The notes: generated by a model from the sequence alone, not told the origin. Numbered from the stretch's first letter, positions 24,728 through 33,146 are shown. The stretch is 64,000 bases of DNA from Bacillus sp. NEB1478 (GCF_031582965.1 NZ_CP134049.1:682001-746000); one strand, 5' to 3'. Numbers and translations: made by a program.

Positions 24728-25363
24728 TCATTTCACATCTATTTCCAAATAATCCTTATCACCAAATAAAATTTCGCTCTGTGCATTGGAGAGATCTGTT
24801 ATCCATTCGTAAAAAGTCTCTGTTTCATTTATCGGTACATACATCTGAATTTCCACTTTATCAGTGTACTTCATATCTTTGATCGGGTAAGAAGAATTTC
24901 TTAGTTCGTTCTCCATTTTACCTAAGAGGGTATAGTCAACAAGAATATGGATTATTTGATGAAGCTGCCGATTTACAACACCAATGTGGTTAAGCCCTTC
25001 AGAAACGGATTTTCCATAAGCACGGATCAATCCGCCAGCACCTAGTTTTATTCCGCCAAAGTATCGGGTAACTACGGCCACAGTATCTTTCAGTTGACGT
25101 TTTTTTAAGACTTCTAACATCGGGACACCAGCAGTGCCGCTCGGTTCACCATCATCATTCGCTTTTTGAATATTGTCGGTTTCTCCGATTAAATAGGCCG
25201 AACAATTGTGAGTCGCACTGTTATGTTCTTTTTTGATGGATTGAATGAAGGAGATGGCTTCTTCTTCGGTTGTTGCTCTGGCAATATGGGTAATGAAACG
25301 TGATTTATCGATTATGATCTCGTGCTGACCTGTTTGTTTTACAGTAAGATAGTCGGATAGCAT
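24728..25363 (-). CDS. yvyE: YigZ/IMPACT family protein YvyE
   Basis: This 211-residue protein carries the UPF0029/Impact N-terminal domain (KSRFITHIARATTEEEA, HNCSAYLIG, DDGEPSGTAGVPMLEVL, TRYFGGIKLGAGGLIRAYG) and a C-terminal DUF1949 ferredoxin-like domain. The DGEPSGTAG and RYFGGIKLG motifs are family hallmarks. Biochemical function in bacteria is not established; the eukaryotic relative IMPACT acts in translation control. Its place between the LCP gene and degS is conserved with B. subtilis. An AAAGGAG site lies before the ATG. Confidence 0.92.
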   Translation of the reverse strand: MLSDYLTVKQTGQHEIIIDKSRFITHIARATTEEEAISFIQSIKKEHNSATHNCSAYLIGETDNIQKANDDGEPSGTAGVPMLEVLKKRQLKDTVAVVTRYFGGIKLGAGGLIRAYGKSVSEGLNHIGVVNRQLHQIIHILVDYTLLGKMENELRNSSYPIKDMKYTDKVEIQMYVPINETETFYEWITDLSNAQSEILFGDKDYLEIDVK

Positions 25364-25675
25364 ATAAAATCTCCTTTAGGGCGGTAAAGAATTAAAATTT
25401 TTAATGTCAAAATTGTCGAAAAATCTTTAATCTCGTTGAAATACATGATATTCTTCATTATAAGGTCATATTAATTTTCATACAAATCGATAAAATTTTT
25501 TATCAGAAAAAGTCATAAAATTCCACATCTTGCCGAATGTACTATATAAGGTGGATTTTTAAACAATCTTATTCTTAGTACTTTTATGGATAAGAAGTCC
25601 TATTTGATAATTAGGTAAGATGGTTCTAGAACTTCCGTTTGTAATTCTTTATCGTTTTAATTGGAGGAAATTTAC
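25364..25675. other. Intergenic region upstream of degS
   Basis: This 312-base AT-rich region separates divergent yvyE and degS. It holds a perfect 0A-box core (TGTCGAA, 25414-25420) next to a TGTCAAA variant, and GGATAAGAAGTCCTATTT (25588-25605), which recurs with one change at 59335-59352. A degS promoter must lie here, but the boxes are not clear enough to call. Confidence 0.5.
25412..25422 (+). promoter_or_regulatory. Putative Spo0A box upstream of degS
   Basis: A perfect TGTCGAA core at 25414-25420 is preceded at 25405 by TGTCAAA, a one-change variant, giving a possible tandem site. Confidence 0.35.
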
Positions 25676-26824
25676 ATGTCTGCAGCAAAATTAGCGATAG
25701 ATCCACATTTATTAGACGGAATATTGAATAAAACCATCGATACTGTAACGGAAAGCCAGTCTCAAATCTTTGAGATCAATGAAAACTCACGTCAGCAATT
25801 TCAACAATTACAGCGTGATTTGGCAGGGGTTAAAGAACAGGTTATTGAGGTAATCAGCAAGGTTGATCTTACCGAAAACCATGCGAAGCTTGCCAGAACC
25901 CGTCTTGCTGAAGTGAGCAAGCATTTTCAGAAGTACAGTGAATCCGATATTCGGGACGCTTATGAGAATGCCAACAAGTATCAAATTGAACTGTCTATTA
26001 TTAGACAGACTGAAAAACAGCTACGCGAAAAGAGAGACGAACTGGAGAGACGGATTCTCGGACTTCAGGAAACGGTTCAAAAAGCGGAAAATCTCTCAGG
26101 TCAGATATCGGTTGTATTGAATTATTTAAACGGTGACTTGCGTAAGATTAATGAACTTGTTCGAGATGCTAAACAAAAGCAGGAATTTGGTCTTCAGATC
26201 ATTGAGGCACAAGAAGAAGAACGAAAACGGCTGTCCCGTGAAATTCATGATGGACCGGCACAGTTAATGGCCAATATGCTGATTCGCTCGGAACTGCTCG
26301 AGAAAATCTTTGTGGAAAGAGGAACAGAAGCAGCGCGTGCCGAAATTAAAGACTTAAGGGTTATGATTCGGGATTCGCTGAAAGAAGTTCGCAGAATCAT
26401 TTATGACCTGCGCCCGATGGCATTAGATGATCTGGGCATCGTTCCTACTTTAGATAAGTATTTACGCAACCTAAAAGAGAGCACTGGCCTCGATATTGAA
26501 TTGCAAGCTATGGGTGAGTCGCGGCGTTTCCATCACAAAATGGAGATCGCGATATTCCGGCTGATTCAAGAGTCAGTCAATAATGCTTTAAAGCATGCTA
26601 ATTCAAAGGTCATACAAGTTAAACTCGAGATTACCAAAAAGTTCGTCTCGATCTATGTTCGGGATGATGGTAAAGGATTCGATACGTCACAGCCTTCCAA
26701 TACGAATTCGTTTGGAATGATGGGTATGCGTGAGCGTGTTGATCTGCTCGAAGGATCATTAAAAGTTAATTCTCGCTTGAACTTCGGTACAAGTGTTTAT
26801 ATTCAAATTCCCATTCGAGACTAG
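25676..26824 (+). CDS. degS: Sensor histidine kinase DegS
   Basis: A cytoplasmic kinase of 382 residues (B. subtilis DegS has 385). A long N-terminal coiled-coil sensor half is followed by the HisKA_3 dimerisation/phosphoacceptor segment EERKRLSREIHDGPAQ with H191, DLRPMALDDLGIVPTL, and the ATPase motifs VNNALKHA and VRDDGKGFD. DegS phosphorylates DegU to control motility, exoenzymes, competence and biofilm. No membrane segment is present. The ATG at 25676 has GGAGG 8 bases upstream; a TTG at 25661 lies before that site and is not used. degU follows after 12 bases. Confidence 0.97.
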   Translation: MSAAKLAIDPHLLDGILNKTIDTVTESQSQIFEINENSRQQFQQLQRDLAGVKEQVIEVISKVDLTENHAKLARTRLAEVSKHFQKYSESDIRDAYENANKYQIELSIIRQTEKQLREKRDELERRILGLQETVQKAENLSGQISVVLNYLNGDLRKINELVRDAKQKQEFGLQIIEAQEEERKRLSREIHDGPAQLMANMLIRSELLEKIFVERGTEAARAEIKDLRVMIRDSLKEVRRIIYDLRPMALDDLGIVPTLDKYLRNLKESTGLDIELQAMGESRRFHHKMEIAIFRLIQESVNNALKHANSKVIQVKLEITKKFVSIYVRDDGKGFDTSQPSNTNSFGMMGMRERVDLLEGSLKVNSRLNFGTSVYIQIPIRD

Positions 26825-26836
26825 GAGGGTTCACAC

Positions 26837-27568
26837 ATGAATACAATTAATGTGTACGAAAGCAACGCCTCAGCACCTGAGAAAACAAGGATTGCAATCA
26901 TTGATGACCACAGATTGTTCCGTGAAGGTGTAAAGCGCATATTAGATATGGAAGATCAATTTTCTGTAGTGGCAGAAGGCGATGATGGATCAGAAGCAGA
27001 AGAAATCGTGCGTGATCATAACCCAGATGTTGTTTTGATGGATATTAACATGCCAAATGTTAACGGCGTTGAAGCGACTCGCCGTTTAGTGGAAAAGTCT
27101 CCTGACACGAAAGTTATCATCCTTTCGATCCACGATGATGAAACATATGTATCCCATGCGGTTCAAACCGGTGCCTCCGGTTATCTGCTAAAAGAAATGG
27201 ACGCAGATTCCTTGATCGAAGCTGTACGAGTTGTAGCTGATGGAGGTGCTTATCTGCATCCGAAAATTACACACAACTTGCTGAACGAGTTCCGCCGTTT
27301 ATCTACTTCAAACAAGACACAGCAGAACAAAGCTGGTTTTGTAGAAGTGGAATACCGCAAGCCATTGCACATCTTAACGCGTCGTGAATGTGAAGTTCTT
27401 CAGCTATTAGCTGACGGACGAAGCAACCGTACGATTGGTGAAGAGCTGTATATCAGTGAAAAAACGGTTAAAAACCATGTAAGTAACATTCTGCAAAAAA
27501 TGAACGTAAACGACCGTACACAAGCGGTAGTAGAAGCGATCAAAAACGGCTGGGTAAAGGTGCGTTAA
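26837..27568 (+). CDS. degU: Response regulator DegU (NarL/LuxR family)
   Basis: The 243-residue regulator has a receiver domain (about 18-135; phosphoacceptor D69 in VVLMDINMP, acidic pair IIDDH) and a C-terminal LuxR-type helix-turn-helix ([20 protein letters not shown], then [19 protein letters not shown]). It carries about 14 extra N-terminal residues compared with B. subtilis DegU (229). AGGAGGG precedes the ATG at the right distance, so the longer form is plausibly real. As DegS's partner it probably acts on the flagellar and competence genes downstream. A terminator closes the degSU unit. Confidence 0.97.
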   Translation: MNTINVYESNASAPEKTRIAIIDDHRLFREGVKRILDMEDQFSVVAEGDDGSEAEEIVRDHNPDVVLMDINMPNVNGVEATRRLVEKSPDTKVIILSIHDDETYVSHAVQTGASGYLLKEMDADSLIEAVRVVADGGAYLHPKITHNLLNEFRRLSTSNKTQQNKAGFVEVEYRKPLHILTRRECEVLQLLADGRSNRTIGEELYISEKTVKNHVSNILQKMNVNDRTQAVVEAIKNGWVKVR

Positions 27569-27587
27569 TACAAGTTTTGAGTTTGAG

Positions 27588-27617
27588 GACCTTCATGTAA
27601 AATGAGGGTCTTTTTTT
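27588..27617 (+). terminator. Intrinsic terminator of degSU
   Basis: GACCTTCAT at 27588-27596 pairs with ATGAGGGTC at 27602-27610, with one G-T pair, and is followed by seven T residues. Confidence 0.9.
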
Positions 27618-27652
27618 AATACTAAAAAAGAAAAACCATTGGAGAGATCTAA

Positions 27653-28573
27653 TTGAAAAAGAAATATATCCTCGCTGCAGATGTTGGCGGAACAAAAATA
27701 GAATGTGTATTGTTTAATATTGATGGAGAATTATTGAACAGTAAAACTTTTAAAACAAACGAAGTCATAAAATTTGATGTTGCGGATTGTTTAGCGGTAG
27801 AGATGAAAAGGATCATACAGGAACAGGGGATACGACTTAATGAAGTGAGCTATGTTGGATTAGGCGTCACAGGGTTGGTCGATAGTGCTGCAGGTGTGGT
27901 TTTAGAAGCGCCTAGTTTGAACTGGGAGAATTACCCGATGCAGGAAAAGCTTCAAAATTTACTCGGTATTCCAGTTTGCATCGGAAACGATGTAAATATT
28001 GGATTGCTGGGTGAAGTGGAGAAAGGTACATTAGAAGGTGTTAACCATGCTATTTATTTTATGATCGGTACAAGTATCGGTGCTGGTCTTTTCTTAAATG
28101 GAGAAATTTATGAAGGGCATTCTTTTTCTGCTGGTGAAGTAGGATACGCCATAACAGAAAAATCAGTTGTTTCAAAAGGATTTAGAGCAGCACGACCAGG
28201 CTATGGATATTTAAGCACACATGCAGGCGGTTATGGAATGGCTCATAAGTATGCTGAGTTAATGGGGCTGAGTGTTTCAACAGAAGAACTTTTTCAGTTA
28301 GCTAAAAGTGATGACCCAGTTGCAAAATCTATAATAGAAGAAGCCGTAGAACACATTTCAACATGCTTAATAAATTTAACAGTAATTTTAAATCCTGAAG
28401 TCATTTTATTCAGTGGCGGAGTAGGATCACAATTAAAACCTTTTTTAGAAAAAATAAATGAAAATCTTGATAAATATGTTCCTTTTAAACCAGAATTGAA
28501 TATTTCATCCTTAGGAAATCACTCAGTTTTGTATGGTGCTTACTCGTTATGCCGAAAACGGTTAGACGTATAG
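27653..28573 (+). CDS. ROK-family sugar kinase or regulator-like protein
   Basis: This 306-residue ROK protein has the ATP phosphate-1 motif LAADVGGTKIECVLF, phosphate-2 and sugar-site elements (GLGVTGLVDS, GNDVNIGLLGEVEKG) and the MIGTSIGAGLFLNGEIYEG segment. No helix-turn-helix is present, so it is the kinase rather than the repressor type. The cysteine-rich Zn loop (CxCGxxGC) that follows GE(I/V)G in most ROK glucokinases is missing. The sequence there reads GEVGYAITEKSVVSKGF. The TTG start has GGAGAG 6 bases upstream. It interrupts the B. subtilis degU-yviA order. Its substrate is unknown. Confidence 0.85.
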   Translation: MKKKYILAADVGGTKIECVLFNIDGELLNSKTFKTNEVIKFDVADCLAVEMKRIIQEQGIRLNEVSYVGLGVTGLVDSAAGVVLEAPSLNWENYPMQEKLQNLLGIPVCIGNDVNIGLLGEVEKGTLEGVNHAIYFMIGTSIGAGLFLNGEIYEGHSFSAGEVGYAITEKSVVSKGFRAARPGYGYLSTHAGGYGMAHKYAELMGLSVSTEELFQLAKSDDPVAKSIIEEAVEHISTCLINLTVILNPEVILFSGGVGSQLKPFLEKINENLDKYVPFKPELNISSLGNHSVLYGAYSLCRKRLDV

Positions 28574-28713
28574 AAGAAAAGTATGGAAGGAAATAAGTAT
28601 AATCAAGAGAATACATTTTATATACGACCTTAATTTCGTGTTTTACTATTTTTGATGTTGTACACTGTTAAAGGTGATCAAATAAGATTTTTACATAAGA
28701 GAGGGCTAAAATT

Positions 28714-29562
28714 ATGAGTAAGGTAGCTATCATTACAGACAGCACATCCTACATACCTGAACATATCCGCGGCGATAAAGACATTGTAATGATTCCGCTC
28801 AACGTTATTTTCGAAAATGAAACGTACAAAGAAGAAGCTGAAATAAAAGCAGATGATTTTTATGAAATGGTTGGAAGAAACGATACCTTACCGAAAACAT
28901 CCCAGCCGGCGATTGGGGAACTGGTAGAGTTACTGGAAGAACTTTCAACAGATTATGACGAAGCAGTGATGATCACTTTATCAAGCGGGATTAGCGGAAC
29001 GTATCAAAGTGCAGTTGCCGCAGGGGAAATGGTCGATGGAATCAAGCTTCATGTTTTTGACTCAGAAATCAGCTGCGCACCGCAAGGCTTCTATACAATG
29101 AAGGCTGCTGGACTGGCGAATCAAGGTAAGAACGGGTTTGAGATTATGAACGAACTTCTAGAAATGAAGAATAAAGGGATACCAGCATATTTCGTAGTGG
29201 ATGACTTGAACCACCTGCACCGCGGCGGAAGGTTAAATACCGCTCAGCTTTTCATAGGGAACTTGCTGCAAATCAAACCGATTCTTCATTTTGATGATAA
29301 AAAGATCGTGCCATTTGAAAAAATAAGAACAAAAAAGAAAGCATTGAAGCGGATATTTGACATCATGGATGAGAACATCAGACAAGATGAAAAAGTGACG
29401 ATTTCGGTTATCCATGCTAAGCGTGAAGACGAAGCTGTGGAAATTGCCGAAGAACTTCGTGAGAATTTTGTGAATGCAAATGTTTCAATCAGTTACTTTG
29501 GACCGGTCATCGGTACCCATTTAGGTGAAGGCTCGCTTGGTATCACGTGGATGAAAGAATAA
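28714..29562 (+). CDS. DegV family fatty-acid-binding protein (FakB-like)
   Basis: A protein of 282 residues with the DegV fold. The N terminus is VAIITDSTSYIPEHI, followed by KTSQPAIGELVELLEEL, TLSSGISGTYQSA, VDDLNHLHRGGRLN and PVIGTHLGEGSLGITWM. DegV proteins bind a fatty acid and present it to the kinase FakA. The position between degU and comFA matches B. subtilis yviA. AGAGAGGG lies before the ATG. There is no terminator before the comFA leader 16 bases downstream, so read-through into comFA is likely. Confidence 0.92.
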   Translation: MSKVAIITDSTSYIPEHIRGDKDIVMIPLNVIFENETYKEEAEIKADDFYEMVGRNDTLPKTSQPAIGELVELLEELSTDYDEAVMITLSSGISGTYQSAVAAGEMVDGIKLHVFDSEISCAPQGFYTMKAAGLANQGKNGFEIMNELLEMKNKGIPAYFVVDDLNHLHRGGRLNTAQLFIGNLLQIKPILHFDDKKIVPFEKIRTKKKALKRIFDIMDENIRQDEKVTISVIHAKREDEAVEIAEELRENFVNANVSISYFGPVIGTHLGEGSLGITWMKE

Positions 29563-29578
29563 AAACGGAGAGATGCAG

Positions 29579-29617
29579 ATGATAAAATCTCTAAAATATT
29601 TGGAGACAACACAATGA
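29579..29617 (+). CDS. Candidate 12-codon leader peptide overlapping comFA
   Basis: ATG at 29579 opens a 12-residue frame (MIKSLKYLETTQ) that ends in TGA at 29615-29617. GGAGAG at 29567-29572 gives a ribosome site with 6-base spacing. The stop overlaps the comFA ATG as ATGA, the classic arrangement for translational coupling. Ribosomes on this frame would pass through the hairpin 29602-29628 that covers the comFA ribosome site. A frame this short can arise by chance; the ribosome site and exact ATGA overlap are what support it. Confidence 0.45.
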   Translation: MIKSLKYLETTQ

Positions 29618-29628
29618 GGTTTGTCTCC
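29602..29628 (+). promoter_or_regulatory. Hairpin sequestering the comFA ribosome binding site
   Basis: GGAGACAA (29602-29609) is perfectly complementary to TTGTCTCC (29621-29628). The left arm contains GGAG, the only ribosome site for the comFA ATG, and that ATG (29614-29616) lies in the 11-base loop. Independent initiation would be weak unless the stem is opened. Confidence 0.55.
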
Positions 29629-31110
29629 TTTATTTTAAACAAGCGTTTAACGATTGCCCCAGAAAGCCTCATAAGTGACACAGAATTACAAGCTGTTCCT
29701 TTTTGTGAACTGCCAGAATTTGAAGATAGCCCCTATGATCCAACCTATGCATTTGATAAAAACCTACAAAAACTCCTCTTCGGAAAGCTGCTGCTTTTAG
29801 ATGAAATAAACCTTCCGTTAGAAACAATCCACAAACATTTTGTAAAAGGTTTTGTGAAGTATAATCCTGGATTAAGTAAAACCAAATATGGATGGCAGTG
29901 TAATCGTTGCGGAAATGAAAAGGATTATCTGTTTGCTTCATTCTCGTGTTTTCGCTGTAAAAGTGAAAAATGCGTTTATTGCCGAAATTGCATTATGATG
30001 GGTCGAGTGAGTACGTGTACACCTCTTATTTCTTGGATTGGTCCTGAGCTAAAGTGGAGTGAAGGTTATGAATTAGTTTGGAATGGTGAATTATCAGAAG
30101 GTCAGGAAATTGCATCAAAAAGATTCCTAGAAAAAGTTGGATCGAGTGGTGAAATGCTCATTTGGGCAGTTTGTGGTGCTGGTAAAACGGAAGTCCTTTT
30201 TAAAGGAATTGAAAAAGCACTAAAGGAAGGACTCAGAGTTTGTATAGCAACGCCTCGAACGGATGTCGTTTTAGAATTAGCACCTCGATTAAAGACTGTT
30301 TTTCCAAACACTTCGATCGCCAGCTTTTATGGCGGATCAGAAGAACGTGAAATCCCTGCACAACTCATCATCTCAACAACTCACCAGCTCTATCGATTTA
30401 AACAAGCGTTTAACATGATGATCATAGATGAAGTGGATGCATTCCCATATTCGTACGATCATACCCTCCAATATGCTGCAGCAACTGCGGTTAAAACCTA
30501 TCATTTCAAGTTACACCTGTCTGCAACACCTTCCACCAAAATGAAAAAAGATGTTAATAGAGATAATTTATCATTTGTGAAAATTCCTAAGCGATTTCAT
30601 GGATTTCCATTACCTGTTCCGAAAATTGTCTGGAGTGGTGAATGGAAAAAAAGAATAGATCGTGGCAAACTTCCACCAGCATTTATAAAGTGGTTAAAGT
30701 CACAAGTTGCAAGTGGTCGTCGTGCCATGATTTTTGTCCCATCCGTTTCGATGATTGCAAAATTAACTGATTTGGTGCGGAAACATATAAAAGCTAGCGT
30801 TGATTTTGTTCATGCAGAAGATCCTTTAAGAAAAGAAAAAGTAGCGTCCTTTCGCCGAAATGAAATCTCATTATTAGTAACAACTACGATTCTAGAGCGT
30901 GGAGTAACCGTTCCATTTTTAGATGTAGCGGTTTTTGGAGCAGACCACAATGTGTTTTCAGAAAGCGCCCTCGTTCAAATGGCAGGAAGAGCTGGCAGAA
31001 ACAAAGAGGACTATAATGGACAAGTATTCTTTTTTCATTACGGGAAATCATTGAACATGTTAAAAGCAGTGAATCACATTAAAGATATGAATAAGGAGGC
31101 AGGTTTTTGA
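29614..31110 (+). CDS. comFA: Late competence ATP-dependent helicase-like protein ComFA
   Basis: The protein has 498 residues, longer than B. subtilis ComFA (463). The N-terminal part carries a Zn cluster (CNRCG, CFRCK, CVYCRNC). The DEAD-like helicase core shows Walker A CGAGKTE (K191), the Walker B variant IIDEVDAFPY, LSATPS, and the helicase C domain with TTTILERGVTVPF and QMAGRAGRNK. ComFA drives uptake of transforming single-stranded DNA at the inner membrane. No other start exists in this frame; the ATG lies in a hairpin loop and overlaps a leader ORF. It overlaps comFC by 4 bases. comFB is absent. Confidence 0.95.
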   Translation: MRFVSFILNKRLTIAPESLISDTELQAVPFCELPEFEDSPYDPTYAFDKNLQKLLFGKLLLLDEINLPLETIHKHFVKGFVKYNPGLSKTKYGWQCNRCGNEKDYLFASFSCFRCKSEKCVYCRNCIMMGRVSTCTPLISWIGPELKWSEGYELVWNGELSEGQEIASKRFLEKVGSSGEMLIWAVCGAGKTEVLFKGIEKALKEGLRVCIATPRTDVVLELAPRLKTVFPNTSIASFYGGSEEREIPAQLIISTTHQLYRFKQAFNMMIIDEVDAFPYSYDHTLQYAAATAVKTYHFKLHLSATPSTKMKKDVNRDNLSFVKIPKRFHGFPLPVPKIVWSGEWKKRIDRGKLPPAFIKWLKSQVASGRRAMIFVPSVSMIAKLTDLVRKHIKASVDFVHAEDPLRKEKVASFRRNEISLLVTTTILERGVTVPFLDVAVFGADHNVFSESALVQMAGRAGRNKEDYNGQVFFFHYGKSLNMLKAVNHIKDMNKEAGF

Positions 31111-31817
31111 GTTACTGCCTATTTTGTCATCAGTCTTATTCTGAAACATGGTCATGGGGTATTTTGTTAGGTTTATATCGGCACCCGATGTTGTGCCAGT
31201 CATGTCATAACAAGTTAGCATTAATAAAAGGAGAGATTTGCAGAATATGCGGTCGATCATTTTCATTATTTCCCGAGCAATATCGACAAGCAGATCTCTG
31301 TTTCGACTGCGTTAGATGGGAAGAAGATGAAGAATGGTGTGGAGTTTTGTTAAAAAATCGTTCCCTTTATGTTTATAATGACTTTATGAAAGATGTTATT
31401 TCAAAATTGAAGTATCGTGGTGACGCGGAAATAATTAAAGCATTTTATGACCAGACTCGAACGTTATACAGGAGATTCTATAATAATCATATTGTCGTTC
31501 CTATTCCTTTAAGTGAAGAACGTCATTATGAAAGGGGATTTAATCAAGCGAAATTACTGGCAAATGGTATTAGCTCAAATGTCCATTCCGTTTTAAAAAG
31601 AACGGCGCATGAAGAAAAACAAAGTAAAAAGAATCGAGAAGACCGTATAATGAAAAAAGTTAACCCTTTTGAAATTGAGAATGGTTCCTCTGTTCAAGAT
31701 TTAGAGATTCTCCTTGTAGATGACGTTTATACAACGGGCAGCACGATACGTTATGCGGCAAAAGTCTTAGTTGATGCGGGAGCAAAAAGTGTCTCTTCCT
31801 TAACATTAGGCAGATAA
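31107..31817 (+). CDS. comFC: Competence phosphoribosyltransferase-like protein ComFC
   Basis: This 236-residue protein has an N-terminal Zn-finger region (CLFCHQSY, CQSCHNKL, CRICGRSF, CFDC) and a C-terminal phosphoribosyltransferase domain with PIPLSEERHYERGFNQA and the PRPP loop LLVDDVYTTGSTI. ComFC acts with ComFA in transformation. The TTG start at 31107 overlaps the comFA stop and has AAGGAGG 7 bases upstream. The order comFA-comFC, without comFB, is common in Bacillaceae outside the B. subtilis group. Confidence 0.94.
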   Translation: MSYCLFCHQSYSETWSWGILLGLYRHPMLCQSCHNKLALIKGEICRICGRSFSLFPEQYRQADLCFDCVRWEEDEEWCGVLLKNRSLYVYNDFMKDVISKLKYRGDAEIIKAFYDQTRTLYRRFYNNHIVVPIPLSEERHYERGFNQAKLLANGISSNVHSVLKRTAHEEKQSKKNREDRIMKKVNPFEIENGSSVQDLEILLVDDVYTTGSTIRYAAKVLVDAGAKSVSSLTLGR

Positions 31818-31836
31818 ATTAAAACTTATGACCTGC

Positions 31837-31863
31837 TAAATACTTCTTAGCACTTTCCGATAT
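31837..31863 (+). promoter_or_regulatory. Sigma-D promoter of yvyF
   Basis: TAAA (31837-31840), exactly 15 bases, then TCCGATAT (31856-31863) matches the sigma-D consensus TAAA-N15-GCCGATAT at all but one position. It lies 36 bases before the yvyF start and would let the flagellar sigma factor drive yvyF-flgM onward independently of comF. Confidence 0.72.
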
Positions 31864-31899
31864 ATAAAAGAGAAAGATATGCTAAGGAGCGGAATGAAT

Positions 31900-32295
31900 A
31901 TGGGCAATTTATTGAACTGTCCCCAATGCGGTAAACTTTTTGTAAAGGTGATTCGTAATAACTGTGATACTTGTTATATGGAAGAAGAAAAACAATATGA
32001 CATTGTATATAAGTTCATTCGTAAAAGTGAAAATCGTAATTCTACCTTACTCGATGTAAGCGTAGCGACGAAGGTTCCAGAAAATAAGATTATTCAATTT
32101 ATCCATCAAGGAAGAATTCGAGTGAAGGGATATCCTAACTTCACATATCCATGTGATGGTTGTCAAAATCCAATTAATGATGGACGACTGTGTGAAGAAT
32201 GCAAGAATCGTATCAAATCCGATCTATCCATTGAAGATTTTATTAGACAAAAACAAGAAGAAGCATTACCTTCTTACCATACAGATGACAATTAA
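31900..32295 (+). CDS. yvyF: Flagellar-operon Zn-finger protein YvyF
   Basis: The 131-residue protein has a zinc ribbon at each end (CPQCGKLF with CDTC, then CDGCQNPINDGRLCEECKNR) around a helical segment with LLDVSVATKVPENKIIQFIHQGRIRV. It matches the family of flagellar-operon proteins typified by B. subtilis YvyF, found between comFC and flgM. The molecular role is not established. AAGGAG lies 10 bases before the ATG at 31900; ATG at 31894 and 31879 are closer to or before that site and less likely. Confidence 0.88.
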   Translation: MGNLLNCPQCGKLFVKVIRNNCDTCYMEEEKQYDIVYKFIRKSENRNSTLLDVSVATKVPENKIIQFIHQGRIRVKGYPNFTYPCDGCQNPINDGRLCEECKNRIKSDLSIEDFIRQKQEEALPSYHTDDN

Positions 32296-32315
32296 CCTAT
32301 ATTTGCTCCATGCCT

Positions 32316-32342
32316 TAAAGAATTTTAATTATTAACCGATAC
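32316..32342 (+). promoter_or_regulatory. Sigma-D promoter of flgM
   Basis: TAAA (32316-32319), 15 bases, then ACCGATAC (32335-32342) matches six of eight -10 positions of the sigma-D consensus. It sits 49 bases before flgM, as expected for sigma-D autoregulation of its own anti-sigma factor. Its -10 overlaps the left arm of a terminator-like hairpin. Confidence 0.65.
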
Positions 32343-32365
32343 TCCAATTAAAGAGTACGGTTTTT
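32334..32365 (+). terminator. Terminator hairpin overlapping the flgM promoter
   Basis: AACCG and ACTC (32334-32338, 32341-32344) pair with GAGT and CGGTT (32353-32356, 32358-32362), followed by a T-rich tract. It would stop read-through from comF-yvyF. Transcripts started by sigma-D near 32350 begin in the loop and cannot form it. Confidence 0.5.
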
Positions 32366-32390
32366 CTTCTAATAAAAGAGGTGACGATAA

Positions 32391-32657
32391 ATGCGTATAA
32401 ACAACTTCAACTCCATACAAAACAATCCATACAAAAAACAGGTGCAAGATATGAAACAAGAACAAAAACAATCTGTTTTCAAAAAAGATGAAATTCAAAT
32501 TTCAGATGAAGCTAAAAAGCTTTTATCAACTTCAAAGTTTGAACAAGAACGTGTTGAAAAAGTAAACGAGATTAAACAACAAGTGGATAACGGCACATAT
32601 AAAGTAAAGATTTCAGAAACAGCAAAATCGGTTATTGATTTCTGGAGTAAATCCTAG
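32391..32657 (+). CDS. flgM: Anti-sigma-D factor FlgM
   Basis: A protein of 88 residues, the same size as B. subtilis FlgM. The N terminus is polar and disordered-looking. The C-terminal FlgM region has DEIQISDEAKKLL and VNEIKQQVDNGTYKVKISETAKSVIDFW, the segment that binds sigma-D. FlgM holds sigma-D inactive until the hook-basal body is complete. AGAGGTGA lies before the ATG. flgN follows after 9 bases. Confidence 0.95.
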   Translation: MRINNFNSIQNNPYKKQVQDMKQEQKQSVFKKDEIQISDEAKKLLSTSKFEQERVEKVNEIKQQVDNGTYKVKISETAKSVIDFWSKS

Positions 32658-32666
32658 GAGGTTTCC

Positions 32667-33125
32667 ATGGAAACTGCACAAATGACATCACTGCTTGAAC
32701 GTTTGTTTAAATCACATGAAGACCTTCTATCATTAGGAGAACGGAAAACAGAAGCTCTAAAAGCTGGCGACATGAAAACGTTAGACCTTCTATTGAAAGA
32801 AGAAGATCTGAATGTGAAAAAACTTCAAGTGATCGAAAAAGAAAGACTACTCAAGTTTGCGAATGTAACGGTATCAGACGTTTTAGAGCAAGCTGATGAT
32901 ATAGAAAAAGAAATGCTCATACATTTGCAAGGAAAGTTAGTACATGCTTACCAGGCTTTAAAGAGCAGAAATGAACTGAATCAAGAGTTGTTAGAGCAAT
33001 CACTTCAGTACGTAAATATGACGTTAAGCATGGTTCAGCCTTCAAATGAACCCGCAACATATAGTAAGACAAAAACAAATCCTTATCACTCAAACCCTTC
33101 ATCACTGTTTGATTCAAAAGCTTAA
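32667..33125 (+). CDS. flgN: Flagellar hook-filament junction chaperone FlgN (YvyG)
   Basis: This all-helical protein of 152 residues has FlgN features: LLERLFKSHEDLLSLGERKTEALKAGD, then LLKEEDLNVKKLQVIEKER, with a helical C terminus. It is the export chaperone for the junction proteins FlgK and FlgL, whose genes follow directly. AGGAGG lies 5 bases before the ATG. Confidence 0.92.
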   Translation: METAQMTSLLERLFKSHEDLLSLGERKTEALKAGDMKTLDLLLKEEDLNVKKLQVIEKERLLKFANVTVSDVLEQADDIEKEMLIHLQGKLVHAYQALKSRNELNQELLEQSLQYVNMTLSMVQPSNEPATYSKTKTNPYHSNPSSLFDSKA

Positions 33126-33146
33126 ACCTAACGGAGGAACCTAAGA

